This document shows, in pieces, positions 1-7,069 of a stretch of 10,252 nt of DNA (position 1 is its first letter; every line of letters begins with the position of its first letter). The notes under the pieces were generated by a model, which was not told the DNA's origin, did no database searches, and saw nothing but the letters and a program-made list of their open reading frames with translations. This DNA comes from Bacteroidota bacterium. Lineage in GTDB: Bacteria > Bacteroidota > Bacteroidia > Flavobacteriales_D > Crocinitomicaceae. The translations under genes were made by a program, and so were the position numbers. The stretch is from NCBI GenBank assembly GCA_016866415.1, contig VGML01000065.1, positions 1 through 10,252 of the forward strand. Direction: 5' to 3'.

Positions 1-370
1 CACTCAATTCCTTTTGAATCGATTCAATTTCTACTGTACTCAAAAATTTGTTTTTTGGAGCAATTCCACGGCTATCTGAAATCACGTAATAATTGTATAA
101 AATTCCTTGCTTTAATTTTGAATCTGCATAACACCAAGCAGGAACTTTATTTTCACAAGCATTTTTCCATTCAATTGAAGTTTGTGCTTGTTTGATTGCG
201 TCTCCGTTCAAAAATGTAGTTTTTTCAAAGAATCGAGATTCCATATTAAGACATTTCAAACCAGTTACAAGAGAAGGGGCTTTTTCTATCTCCTCCAATT
301 TTTCTTTTTTAGAATCGATGGAACACGAAACAATTAAAGCAAGAATCGATATGAAAATTGCGGACCTCAA
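1..370 (-). CDS. putative lipoprotein, partial (C-terminus beyond left edge)
   Basis: Reading leftwards from a TTG at 370-368 gives an open frame of 123 codons that leaves the window. It begins MRSAIFISILALIVSC, a short basic start, a hydrophobic core and a lipobox ending in Cys16, so the product is probably a membrane-anchored lipoprotein. The mature part is polar and charged. It has further Cys residues in segments such as GLKCLN, KNACENK and AWCYADSK. I do not recognise a family. There is no ATG in this frame; a stop codon lies at 388-386, so TTG at 370 is the only usual start and it places the signal peptide exactly at the N-terminus. The TTG overlaps the prfC stop (TTGA), which implies co-transcription and probably translational coupling. 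The lipobox makes the frame credible; the function is unknown. Confidence 0.72.
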   Translation of the reverse strand, partial: MRSAIFISILALIVSCSIDSKKEKLEEIEKAPSLVTGLKCLNMESRFFEKTTFLNGDAIKQAQTSIEWKNACENKVPAWCYADSKLKQGILYNYYVISDSRGIAPKNKFLSTVEIESIQKELS

Positions 371-1965
371 TTTGCTACTTGCAATTTAAATTCTGAAGTT
401 TTATGGAAGGTGATCTCTGGGTAATCTTGCTCTGCCATTGATAACAAAAAGGACGTCTCGGCTAAAAAAACCAAGTTATCATCCTTATCGTAAGCGATGT
501 ATTTTGCTTTTGAACGCTTGAAATTCTCAAGTTGCTCCTGATTATCAGTTGTAATCCAACATGCTTTATAAAAATTACGTGGGACAAAGCGACAATTTGC
601 ACCATATTCGTGGATTAAACGATAATTGATTACTTCAAATTGAAGTTGCCCAACCGTTCCAACAATTTTTCGATTTCCAGGTTGTTGAATGAATAATTGG
701 GCCACACCCTCGTCAATCAACTGTCGAATTCCTTTTTCTAATTGCTTGGATTTCATTGGATCTAAATTCTCCAATTCCTGAAAAATCTCAGGTGAAAAAC
801 TCGGAATTCCTTTATACATCATTACCTCACCTTCGGTCATCGTATCGCCGATTTTAAAGTTACCGGTATCGTATAAACCAACTACATCGCCTGGAAAAGC
901 TTCGTCGATAACGCTTTTATCTTGTGCCATGAAAGAAGTTGGATTAGGGAATTTTAAATCTTTGTCCAATCGAACGTGGTGGTAAAATTTATTTCGTTCA
1001 AACTTTCCTGATACCACGCGTAGAAATGCAATTCGATCTCTGTGTTTAGGATCCAAGTTTGCATGAATTTTAAAAACAAATCCTGAGAATTTGTCATCCG
1101 TTGGATTCACCATTCGTTTATCCGATTCACGTCCACGTGGCGAAGGCGAAATTTCACAAAACGTATCCAATAATTCTTTTACACCAAAATTATTTACTGC
1201 AGAACCAAAAAATACTGGAGCCACATCTCCCACCAAATAATCTTCTCTGTTAAAAGGATCGTAAACACCTTCTACCATTTCAAGTTCTTCGCGCAATTCG
1301 GCTGCTGGTTTTTCACCAACAATTTCATCCAACTGAGAATCGTAAATATCATTAATTGAAACAACATCCTCCGAAATCTTAGTTTTGTTAGCTGAAAAAA
1401 GATTTAATCCTTTTTGGTAAATATTGTAAACGCCTTGAAAGCGATCTCCCATTCCAATTGGCCAAGTAAGCGGCCGAACTTTGATGTTGAGTGATTTTTC
1501 TAGCTCATCCAACAATTCAAAAGACTCTTTTCCATCGCGGTCCATTTTATTGATAAAAATGATCACAGGTGTTTTCCGCATGCGGCAGACTTCCATCAAT
1601 TTTCCAGTTTGCTCTTCTACCCCATTCGCGACGTCAATAACCAAAATTACACTGTCAACAGCAGTCAACGTACGAAAGGTGTCTTCAGCGAAATCCTTGT
1701 GACCTGGTGTATCTAAAATATTGATTTGCTTATTATTGTATTCAAAAGCCATAACTGAAGTAGCAACAGAAATTCCACGTTGCTTTTCAATTTCCATGAA
1801 ATCCGAAGTCGCTGATTTTTTGATTTTGTTGTTTTTTACGGCGCCAGCAGTTTGAATTGCTCCACCAAACAGTAGTAATTTTTCCGTTAAGGTCGTCTTT
1901 CCTGCATCTGGGTGAGAGATGATTCCAAACGTTCTTCGTTTTTCTATGGCTTCGAGATTCTTCAT
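367..1965 (-). CDS. prfC: peptide chain release factor 3 (RF3, translational GTPase)
   Basis: This is a 532-residue cytoplasmic GTPase of the RF3 family, which removes RF1/RF2 from the ribosome after peptide release. The G-domain motifs are in order: P-loop SHPDAGKTT at about residues 17-25, the switch I region KQRGISVATS at 61-70, DTPGH at 85-89 and NKMD at 139-142. FGSAVNNFG later in the domain corresponds to the G5 loop. The remainder is a normal RF3 domain II and C-terminal domain, and the length is typical. I chose the ATG at 1965 (MKNLEAIEKRRTFG). An in-frame GTG at 1992 would add nine residues, but it lies in the loop of the upstream ndk terminator hairpin and the extra residues are not typical of the family. 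No clear promoter is visible in the 59-bp gap to ndk, so expression may depend on read-through. The stop overlaps the TTG start of the next lipoprotein gene. Confidence 0.96.
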   Translation of the reverse strand: MKNLEAIEKRRTFGIISHPDAGKTTLTEKLLLFGGAIQTAGAVKNNKIKKSATSDFMEIEKQRGISVATSVMAFEYNNKQINILDTPGHKDFAEDTFRTLTAVDSVILVIDVANGVEEQTGKLMEVCRMRKTPVIIFINKMDRDGKESFELLDELEKSLNIKVRPLTWPIGMGDRFQGVYNIYQKGLNLFSANKTKISEDVVSINDIYDSQLDEIVGEKPAAELREELEMVEGVYDPFNREDYLVGDVAPVFFGSAVNNFGVKELLDTFCEISPSPRGRESDKRMVNPTDDKFSGFVFKIHANLDPKHRDRIAFLRVVSGKFERNKFYHHVRLDKDLKFPNPTSFMAQDKSVIDEAFPGDVVGLYDTGNFKIGDTMTEGEVMMYKGIPSFSPEIFQELENLDPMKSKQLEKGIRQLIDEGVAQLFIQQPGNRKIVGTVGQLQFEVINYRLIHEYGANCRFVPRNFYKACWITTDNQEQLENFKRSKAKYIAYDKDDNLVFLAETSFLLSMAEQDYPEITFHKTSEFKLQVAN

Positions 1966-1978
1966 TCTTCTATTCAAT

Positions 1979-2005
1979 AAAAAAGACCGCACAAGGCAGT
2001 CTTTT
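1979..2005 (-). terminator. intrinsic terminator after ndk
   Basis: On the minus strand a 10-bp stem, AAAAGACTGC pairing with GCGGTCTTTT through one G-U wobble, encloses the loop CTTGT and ends in a run of six T. It starts 19 bp after the ndk stop, the usual place for an intrinsic terminator. Because it separates ndk from prfC, prfC is either transcribed by partial read-through or has a promoter I cannot identify. On the plus strand the same stem is followed by TTTT, so weak activity in that direction is possible. Confidence 0.75.
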
Positions 2006-2024
2006 CTATGTATTATGAAATTAA

Positions 2025-2444
2025 TTAAAATATTTCAGAAGCGGAAAAATGAAATTTCCCTTCAATTTCTGCATTTTCGTCAGAATCAGAACCATGAACT
2101 GCGTTACGACCTTTGCTTTCAGCATAAGCCTTTCGAATTGTTCCTTCAGCAGCTTCAGCCGGATCAGTTGCACCGATTAATGCACGAAAATCAGCAACTG
2201 CATTTTCTTTCTCTAAAATCGCAGCAACGATTGGTCCAGAAGTCATATACTCAACAAGCTCGCCATAAAAAGGACGTTCTGCGTGAACTTCATAGAATTT
2301 TTTCGCTTGCTCTTCAGACAAACGTGTATATTTCATTGCTTTAATTTGAAATCCTGCTTGAATGATCATGTCCAAGATTTTTCCCATGTGCCCGTTTTCG
2401 ATTGCGTCAGGCTTTAACATTGTAAAAGTGCGATTTGTGGCCAT
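2025..2444 (-). CDS. ndk: nucleoside diphosphate kinase
   Basis: The product has 139 residues, the usual size for this enzyme, which moves the gamma-phosphate of ATP to other (d)NDPs through a phosphohistidine and balances cytoplasmic nucleotide pools. The start MATNRTFTMLKPDAIENG carries the conserved Lys11 of the phosphate-binding site. The active-site signature NAVHGSDSDENA contains the catalytic His117. The ATG at 2444 gives the family-typical N-terminus and follows an A-rich leader. An in-frame ATG at 2477 would add 11 residues but lies upstream of the likely transcription start, so it is rejected. The gene has its own promoter (2465-2495) and terminator (1979-2005), so it can act as a single-gene unit. 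Confidence 0.97.
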   Translation of the reverse strand: MATNRTFTMLKPDAIENGHMGKILDMIIQAGFQIKAMKYTRLSEEQAKKFYEVHAERPFYGELVEYMTSGPIVAAILEKENAVADFRALIGATDPAEAAEGTIRKAYAESKGRNAVHGSDSDENAEIEGKFHFSASEIF

Positions 2445-2464
2445 TTTTATTATAAATTTGGGTG

Positions 2465-2495
2465 CAAAGATAGTCATTTATTTGGCTTGATTCAA
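2465..2495 (-). promoter_or_regulatory. Bacteroidota-type promoter of ndk
   Basis: On the minus strand the -7 element TATCTTTG (2472-2465) fits the Bacteroidota consensus TAnnTTTG. A -33 type TTG lies at 2495-2493, 20 bp upstream, which is the expected spacing. Transcription would start around 2458, giving a short leader before the ATG at 2444. Confidence 0.72.
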
Positions 2496-2510
2496 TTTCT
2501 CTTTGTTAAT

Positions 2511-2535
2511 AAAAAAAGGTTATGGTCCGATAACC
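2511..2535 (-). terminator. hairpin with T-run facing leftwards, between two divergent genes
   Basis: On the minus strand GGTTAT (2535-2530), a six-base loop and ATAACC (2523-2518) are followed directly by seven T (2517-2511). The form is that of an intrinsic terminator for leftward transcription. No minus-strand gene ends here. It sits upstream of the ndk promoter and opposite the lipoprotein gene that starts at 2583, so its likely task is to stop antisense transcripts coming from the minus-strand unit above 3206. The perfect inverted repeat could instead be a protein-binding site. Confidence 0.5.
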
Positions 2536-2582
2536 GAATTCAATTTCCTCGTTATTTAGAGTTGTCTTAATTAAAATGTAAA

Positions 2583-3203
2583 ATGAAAAATTTAAAATTT
2601 TTAATACTACTCACTTTAATCTTAATTATTTCGGGTTGTAAAGATCAAAAAAGCAAGGATACTAAATTGAAAGGCGAATTCGATTTTGAAACAAAAACAA
2701 TTAAAAAAGATTCATCAAACGATTTGACTACTAGAGAGGTGAAAGATAAGATTGGAGAGTTGAGAGATAAGAATGAAGAGTTAAAAATGAAGAGTGGAGA
2801 GTTGAGAGTGAAGAGTGAAGGGTTAAAAGATAAAGGTGATTTGCGCAAAAGTGATAAGCTTATCGTGAAAAATAAAAGTGACGCTTTAAAATCCAAAAAT
2901 CAGCCAATCGTAAATGATCCTGCTAAAATGCCCGAAAAATGGTCGAATGCCTATGCAAATGACCCAAAGTGGATGGAACTATTTCAGGAAACGAGTAATT
3001 CTTTTTTAACGGGGTGGGCAAATGAATTTCAACGAAATCCAGAGGCTCGAATTTCAAAAGAGGAACTTCTTTTTGCTTACCGACGAAGAATGGAGAAAAT
3101 TTTTTACCAAACCCCTTCATTTATCGAGTTCAGTGTTAACGAACTAAAAAATTCAGAGCAATTCAATAATTTAATTACTGATTTCCAAACGAATATTCAA
3201 TGA
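2583..3203 (+). CDS. lipoprotein with charged heptad repeats, family unknown
   Basis: The product has 206 residues. A hydrophobic signal with the lipobox IISGC puts the lipid-modified cysteine at position 19, so it should be attached to the inner or outer membrane. Residues 57-84 are four heptads (IGELRDK, NEELKMK, SGELRVK, SEGLKDK) with Leu in a fixed place, rich in Lys and Glu, consistent with a short coiled coil or single charged helix. The surrounding stretch from about 20 to 115 is Lys-rich and probably unfolded. The C-terminal part, about 116-206, has aromatic residues (KWSNAYANDPKWMELF, FLTGWANEFQ) and looks like a small helical domain. I do not recognise it. The start has the A-rich leader usual in this phylum. 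It is the only plus-strand gene between 1 and 9842 and ends 2 bp from the converging ORF at 3206. Confidence 0.85.
   Translation: MKNLKFLILLTLILIISGCKDQKSKDTKLKGEFDFETKTIKKDSSNDLTTREVKDKIGELRDKNEELKMKSGELRVKSEGLKDKGDLRKSDKLIVKNKSDALKSKNQPIVNDPAKMPEKWSNAYANDPKWMELFQETSNSFLTGWANEFQRNPEARISKEELLFAYRRRMEKIFYQTPSFIEFSVNELKNSEQFNNLITDFQTNIQ
2751..2834 (+). repeat. four imperfect 21-bp tandem units inside the lipoprotein gene
   Basis: Units start at 2751, 2772, 2793 and 2814. Each has the form (a)(g/a)tgRagRgttRaRaRtRaaR and encodes one heptad. Units 1 and 3 are especially similar (ggagagttgagag in both). The length is a multiple of three, so gain or loss of a unit would keep the frame. This suggests local duplication that lengthened the charged helix. 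Confidence 0.75.
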
Positions 3204-3205
3204 TT

Positions 3206-3412
3206 TTACAAAGCTGAGTTTAGCTTTTTATAAATTGATTCATTCAGAACTTTATCGTGCTTGTTATTTATAATCACAGAAGTACTATCTTTTTGTTCAT
3301 TTAACTTGAAGACCCTATGCACTTCTATGAATTTCCCATGGGTATTTTCGAAGCGATCCTGATCGAAATTTACGGCTAATTGTTTGAAATAATTTTTTAT
3401 TTGATTCTTCAA
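3206..3412 (-). CDS. doubtful small ORF, hypothetical protein
   Basis: An open frame of 68 codons starts at a TTG and has no ATG. It also stays open further upstream, past the end of the transglutaminase gene in another frame, without a standard start. The predicted peptide is charged, has no signal or membrane segment, and contains strand-like runs such as KFIEVHRVFKL and STSVIINN followed by ESIYKKL. It could be a small protein at the end of the minus-strand unit, or the tail of a gene that lost its front. Against it, its last codons coincide with the hairpin at 3210-3229 and the start codon is weak. I recognise no family. Confidence 0.3.
   Translation of the reverse strand: MKNQIKNYFKQLAVNFDQDRFENTHGKFIEVHRVFKLNEQKDSTSVIINNKHDKVLNESIYKKLNSAL
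3210..3229 (+). terminator. probable terminator of the plus-strand lipoprotein gene
   Basis: AAAGCTG and TAGCTTT form a 7-bp stem (inner pair G-U) with the loop AGTT, followed by more T so that the T-run covers 3225-3229. It begins six bases after the lipoprotein stop codon. In the other direction the trailing sequence is interrupted (TTTGTAAAAT), so it is likely one-directional. Confidence 0.55.
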
Positions 3413-3453
3413 TAAATTGAATTTATTGCCAAGAAGAAAATTGAAATTAACGA

Positions 3454-4464
3454 TTATTCTATAACATATTCGAGTATCGTAAATAATTGTTCATTTTGAA
3501 CGGAAACGACCAGTTGATATGTTCCAGTTGATTTAGAATTTAGCGTGTACTTAAACTTTTTTCCATCCGCCACAAAAGGTATTATTTCCTCTTCATTGAA
3601 ATAAATAAAGACATTTTTGATTTCATCCGATTCTAAAATAAACTCATTTGGCTTTCCTTTTTTTAATATTCGCTCTTTCGGCGCTGTTAATTTCAAATCA
3701 TTAAGCGGACTATAAAATTCAGGTATATCAATCTTTTTGTTTTCCTTTTGTTTTAAAAGAATTTCTTGAGGATTTAACCACCTTGAATTGAATGCACTTG
3801 GAATTAAATAAGGTAAGGTCAAAAATGATTTAAAAGGAATCTGATTGTCTAAGAATTGTTGATTTATTTCAGCAGGAAAATGACTGAAAATTGCATGGTA
3901 AGGATCTACATTAAACCAAGATTCGTCAAATTTCTTTGTGCTTTCCAGTTTTCCTTTTTTATTTGATGAACCATAACCTTCTCCCCAAGTTGCATCAAAA
4001 ACACGCCATGCTCCATCAATGCGAATAACATTCCAAGCGTGGTTTATAGATTCCTCAAGATCATCAGAAACATTTTCTTCATATTCATAACCTTTAGCTA
4101 CTCCTGAAATAGTTTCAATTTCCAATCCCAATTTTTCTCCAAGTTCAGTATATAAACTAGCAAAACCAGCGCAAACCGCTTTCTTCGATTTAAAAACAGA
4201 CGATGGGGAATTATCACCAGGATTTTTTAGATTATACGCTCTGGCATCATACGAAATATTATCCGTCAACCAAACATAAATCATTCTGGCCTTCTCAATT
4301 GGTCTTGCTTGTCTTGAGGAGAAATAGGAAACTAATTCATCACTATTTTGAATGTTCTTTGGCGCATTTCGCGCAAATAGGTCAATGTCGTCAAATTCTC
4401 TCTTCACTTGACTAAAGGAAGAAAAATGAATAAAAAACAAGAAAATTACAAATCCGTATTTCAT
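3454..4464 (-). CDS. secreted transglutaminase-like (papain-fold) protein
   Basis: The product has 336 residues. Residues 1-19, MKYGFVIFLFFIHFSSFSQ, are a type I signal peptide, so it acts in the periplasm or outside. A transglutaminase-like domain covers about 45-190. The triad is visible: Cys98 in KKAVCAGFASLYTEL, His142 in INHAWNVIRID and Asp157 in VFDATWGEG. The segment MIYVWLTDNISYDARAY fits the helix before the catalytic cysteine. The rest, about 240-336, looks like a beta-rich accessory domain ending in STGTYQLVVSV. Proteins of this class, related to the kyphoscoliosis-peptidase group, can act as proteases or crosslinking enzymes; which applies here cannot be read from sequence. The gap to the preceding adhesin-like gene is only 17 bp, so the two are almost surely co-transcribed. 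Modification of the neighbouring surface proteins is possible but is inference only. Confidence 0.88.
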   Translation of the reverse strand: MKYGFVIFLFFIHFSSFSQVKREFDDIDLFARNAPKNIQNSDELVSYFSSRQARPIEKARMIYVWLTDNISYDARAYNLKNPGDNSPSSVFKSKKAVCAGFASLYTELGEKLGLEIETISGVAKGYEYEENVSDDLEESINHAWNVIRIDGAWRVFDATWGEGYGSSNKKGKLESTKKFDESWFNVDPYHAIFSHFPAEINQQFLDNQIPFKSFLTLPYLIPSAFNSRWLNPQEILLKQKENKKIDIPEFYSPLNDLKLTAPKERILKKGKPNEFILESDEIKNVFIYFNEEEIIPFVADGKKFKYTLNSKSTGTYQLVVSVQNEQLFTILEYVIE

Positions 4465-4481
4465 TATCTTTAATGATTATC

Positions 4482-6863
4482 TTAACGAATCAGATGAAAG
4501 AACGTATGACCTATTTCTTCTGTGTCATTCGGTCCAACAATTCTATATTTAACAAAATAAACGCCATTGGTGGCCTCCTTTCCATTTGAAGTGCCGTCCC
4601 AAGTTGCGTTAGGAGAATTAAGTTCGGCCATTTTCACTCCCCATCGATCAACCACGATGGCTTCTTGAGAAATAGCATTTAGCGAATTGATTCCGTATGA
4701 ATCATTGTTGCCATCTCCATTTGGAGTAAACACATTTGGAACCTCAACAACTAAAGAACCACATGGGATAATAATGACCGCGATTACGTCTGTGTCCGTA
4801 CAACCATTCACATCTGTTACTTGAACATTATACGTGGTCGATTGAGTCGGTTGAACTTGCACATTTTGTCCATTTTGAGTAGAAAACCATAAATAAGAAT
4901 AGGGTGTTGTTCCTCCCGTGCTTGCTGCACTTAAATCAACAATATCGCTTGCACATGAGGATATGTCGTTACCGGCGTTAACAGTCAATTCTTGAGGTTC
5001 TGTTATTATAATTACCTGTGAATTAGGACAACCTGTGGCGTCAATTACAGTTACAGTATAATTTCCTGCAGATAAGTTTGTGAATGAATTTGAACTTTGA
5101 GCAGTAGCTCCATCCAACGAATAAGTGTAAGGAGCTGTTCCGCCTGTTGCGGTCGCAATTAAACTACCTGTTTGTTCTCCAAAACACAAAACTCCAGTAA
5201 CATTTACATTAGTAATTGAAGGTCCTCCATTAGCAGGAATCGTTATTTGAAGGTTTTGAACACAACCCGTTGAATTGTCTGTTACCGTGACTATGTAATT
5301 CCCAGGAGCTAAATTAGTTGCGTTGGATGTTGATGAATTTGAAGGACTCCATACGTATTGAAAATTACCCGATCCTCCTGAAACAATTACCTCAGCTGAT
5401 CCATTGGAGCTTCCGCAATCCGCTGAGACGATATTTCCAGGATTTAAAGAAAAATTCTGTGGACTCGTTAAAGTTATTGAAGATGTAGAGACACAGCCAT
5501 TTGCATCTGTAACCGTAATAGAATAATTTCCTGATGACAAACCGGTAAAGGTTCCAGAATTTTGAGGTGCGCCTCCATTCAAAGCGTATTGCAAAGTCCC
5601 GGATCCAGATGCACTTATAACTATTTGGCCACTAGTTGGATTGTTACAATTAGGATTTGAAGGAGTTACACTTGAAATCGTTGGACCACCTGATGAGGTG
5701 ACATTGACTGAACTTGTTGTAGAACATCCATTGGGGTCGGTAACCGTAACATCGTAGCTTCCGGCCGATGAAACGACTATTGATTGAGATGTAGCACCTG
5801 TTGACCAAAGGTAAGCTCCAGCACCCGTAGCACTGAGCGTTGTGTTTGGAACAAGACAACTTAGGGCAAGTCCATTGTTGCTGGAAATACCGGCACTCGG
5901 GTTAACACCTACATTGACATTAACGGTAAGCGTAGCTGTTTGGCACCAAGGGTTACTCACCACAACCTGATAGGTATTTAATCCCGCGCTATGCTGAGGT
6001 AGATTCACCAGCGGCGTATTGTAGGTTGTGCCGGATTGAAGATGCGTCCAGCTGTATGAATACAAGCTCGGATCTGCAGCATTGTTTAGATTACATTCTA
6101 TTGAAAAATTATCGCCAAGGCAGATATTCGTCGGAGCTAAAGTGTTTATCTCAGCATATTCAAGACGTAGAAATGGTCTCTTCACCGGGTCGGCAAATTC
6201 TCTGTTAGTGAAACCAACGTGGCTGTATAGAATCTCATTCATCAGACTGAGTCTAAGGCCATAATTTGGTTGCCCACCACAAATCCAGTCATAGGCGAGC
6301 GTGGAGATATCAATGGTATAATCTGTAAAGAGAGGATTAAGTGGTATGGGCGAGCTTGAAGGAACTAAAACTGCGTTCAAGGGCGTAACATTCGGTTGGT
6401 TATTCCATGTTACCGTATTTTCATTCCATGAATCAAGCACCCTTTGTACATAAAACATATTGTCAACCGCGGGACTATAATAATCATGACCCCATGGCAT
6501 TCCGGTGGGAAAAAACATGTACAAAGTAGCCCTATTATCATATAACATAGATGTGGTAACTGGAGGATTAAGGTCGAATTGCCATAAACCCCTTAATGTT
6601 CCTTCGCCGCACCCATTAGAAAACCAAGTCCATTGTGCAATATCAGAAAAAGGGTCGGTTCCGGTGTTAGTTGCAGCCCATGTAGGGCACAGCTGATTGT
6701 ATGAAAGTCTGGAGTCAGAAAGACTTGGCATATCAAATGTTTGAGAAAAAACAGCTGAGGAGATAAAAACCAGATAAAGCTGGAATGCCAGTCTGTTGAG
6801 AATTCCATTCATCAAACTTTGTAAGGCTTCATAAAGATGATTAACCGGCTTAGATTTCCACAT
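4482..6863 (-). CDS. T9SS-exported surface protein: DNRLRE-like domain, SprB repeats, type B sorting domain
   Basis: The product has 793 residues. A signal peptide ends near Ser40 (FISSAVFSQ). Residues 45-240 resemble DNRLRE/CBM96-type beta-sandwich domains; the key segment is DSWNENTVTWNNQPNVTP at about 144-161, with the closing FLRLEYAE. Such domains are linked to carbohydrate or surface binding. Ig/PKD-like modules follow at about 240-318 and 322-390. Three SprB repeats cover about 396-468, 470-543 and 550-623, and another Ig-like module covers 624-700. The C-terminus, 705-793, is the gliding-motility-associated type B sorting domain: VPNVFTPNGDGNND, VVDRWG, WDGTSNGKEATNGVYFVKY and a final GHTFFHLIR. 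It should be exported by T9SS. The ATG at 6863 has a very A-rich leader typical of the phylum. Met18 (6812) would give a shorter, more regular signal peptide and remains possible. The front part may come from another source (see the stub at 6887). Confidence 0.9.
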   Translation of the reverse strand: MWKSKPVNHLYEALQSLMNGILNRLAFQLYLVFISSAVFSQTFDMPSLSDSRLSYNQLCPTWAATNTGTDPFSDIAQWTWFSNGCGEGTLRGLWQFDLNPPVTTSMLYDNRATLYMFFPTGMPWGHDYYSPAVDNMFYVQRVLDSWNENTVTWNNQPNVTPLNAVLVPSSSPIPLNPLFTDYTIDISTLAYDWICGGQPNYGLRLSLMNEILYSHVGFTNREFADPVKRPFLRLEYAEINTLAPTNICLGDNFSIECNLNNAADPSLYSYSWTHLQSGTTYNTPLVNLPQHSAGLNTYQVVVSNPWCQTATLTVNVNVGVNPSAGISSNNGLALSCLVPNTTLSATGAGAYLWSTGATSQSIVVSSAGSYDVTVTDPNGCSTTSSVNVTSSGGPTISSVTPSNPNCNNPTSGQIVISASGSGTLQYALNGGAPQNSGTFTGLSSGNYSITVTDANGCVSTSSITLTSPQNFSLNPGNIVSADCGSSNGSAEVIVSGGSGNFQYVWSPSNSSTSNATNLAPGNYIVTVTDNSTGCVQNLQITIPANGGPSITNVNVTGVLCFGEQTGSLIATATGGTAPYTYSLDGATAQSSNSFTNLSAGNYTVTVIDATGCPNSQVIIITEPQELTVNAGNDISSCASDIVDLSAASTGGTTPYSYLWFSTQNGQNVQVQPTQSTTYNVQVTDVNGCTDTDVIAVIIIPCGSLVVEVPNVFTPNGDGNNDSYGINSLNAISQEAIVVDRWGVKMAELNSPNATWDGTSNGKEATNGVYFVKYRIVGPNDTEEIGHTFFHLIR
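4995..5678 (-). repeat. three SprB-type repeats (protein level) in the 793-residue protein
   Basis: Each unit of about 73-75 residues contains an early Cys, a Gly/Ser-rich strand with GG or SG before an aromatic residue, an LSxGNY or LAPGNY turn, and VTVTDxxGC. The units differ enough in DNA that recent duplication is unlikely. SprB repeats are known from the Flavobacterium gliding adhesin SprB and many other T9SS cargo proteins. Confidence 0.8.
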
Positions 6864-6886
6864 CTTTTTTGTTTTTTTCTATTGTC

Positions 6887-7069
6887 CTACGAAAATAATG
6901 ATTTTTCACCGCTTATCCATTTATGGCTTCTGAAATCTTGTGAAGAAAATTCATCAAATTGACCCTTATTTTCAATAAATTGTTTAGGTCTTTGGAATTC
7001 CTTAACCCAACTGTTTTGAGCAAAACTCAAGGAAGAACAAAAAAGGAAAATAAAAGATAAAATTCTCAT
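6887..7069 (-). pseudogene. 60-codon stub: N-terminus of a 'FIENKGQ' class secreted protein
   Basis: The stub starts at an ATG with an A-rich leader and has a full signal peptide, MRILSFIFLFCSSLSFAQ. It then reads NSWVKEFQRPKQFIENKGQF. From memory of the family, this is the conserved opening of large Bacteroidota secreted proteins (DUF7948/SBBP-repeat type) that go on for many hundred residues. Here similarity seems to stop around residue 44 (SSQD, near 6938). A non-matching tail ends at a TAG 23 bp before the ATG of the 793-residue gene. I read it as a truncated remnant. It keeps its start signals, so a short secreted peptide may still be made. A genuine small secreted protein is the alternative. 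Confidence 0.55.

Noticed and set aside
192..389. 65-codon plus-strand ORF
   Set aside because: It lies opposite the lipoprotein frame at 1-370, which has a convincing signal peptide and lipobox, and it has no recognisable features of its own.
1919..2344. 141-codon plus-strand ORF across the ndk/prfC boundary
   Set aside because: It is antisense to ndk and the prfC N-terminus, runs through the terminator hairpin, and has the low-complexity look of a shadow frame.
2645..2896. 83-codon minus-strand ORF within the plus-strand lipoprotein gene
   Set aside because: Its Ser/Leu/Phe repeats are the reverse reading of the Lys/Glu heptad repeats; no independent signal.
4203..4415. 70-codon plus-strand ORF
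   Set aside because: It is antisense to the transglutaminase-like gene around its catalytic cysteine region, which is clearly coding.
6864..6930. Possible promoter for the 793-residue gene (TATTTTCG)
   Set aside because: It departs from TAnnTTTG at two positions and lacks a convincing -33 element; not reported as a feature.
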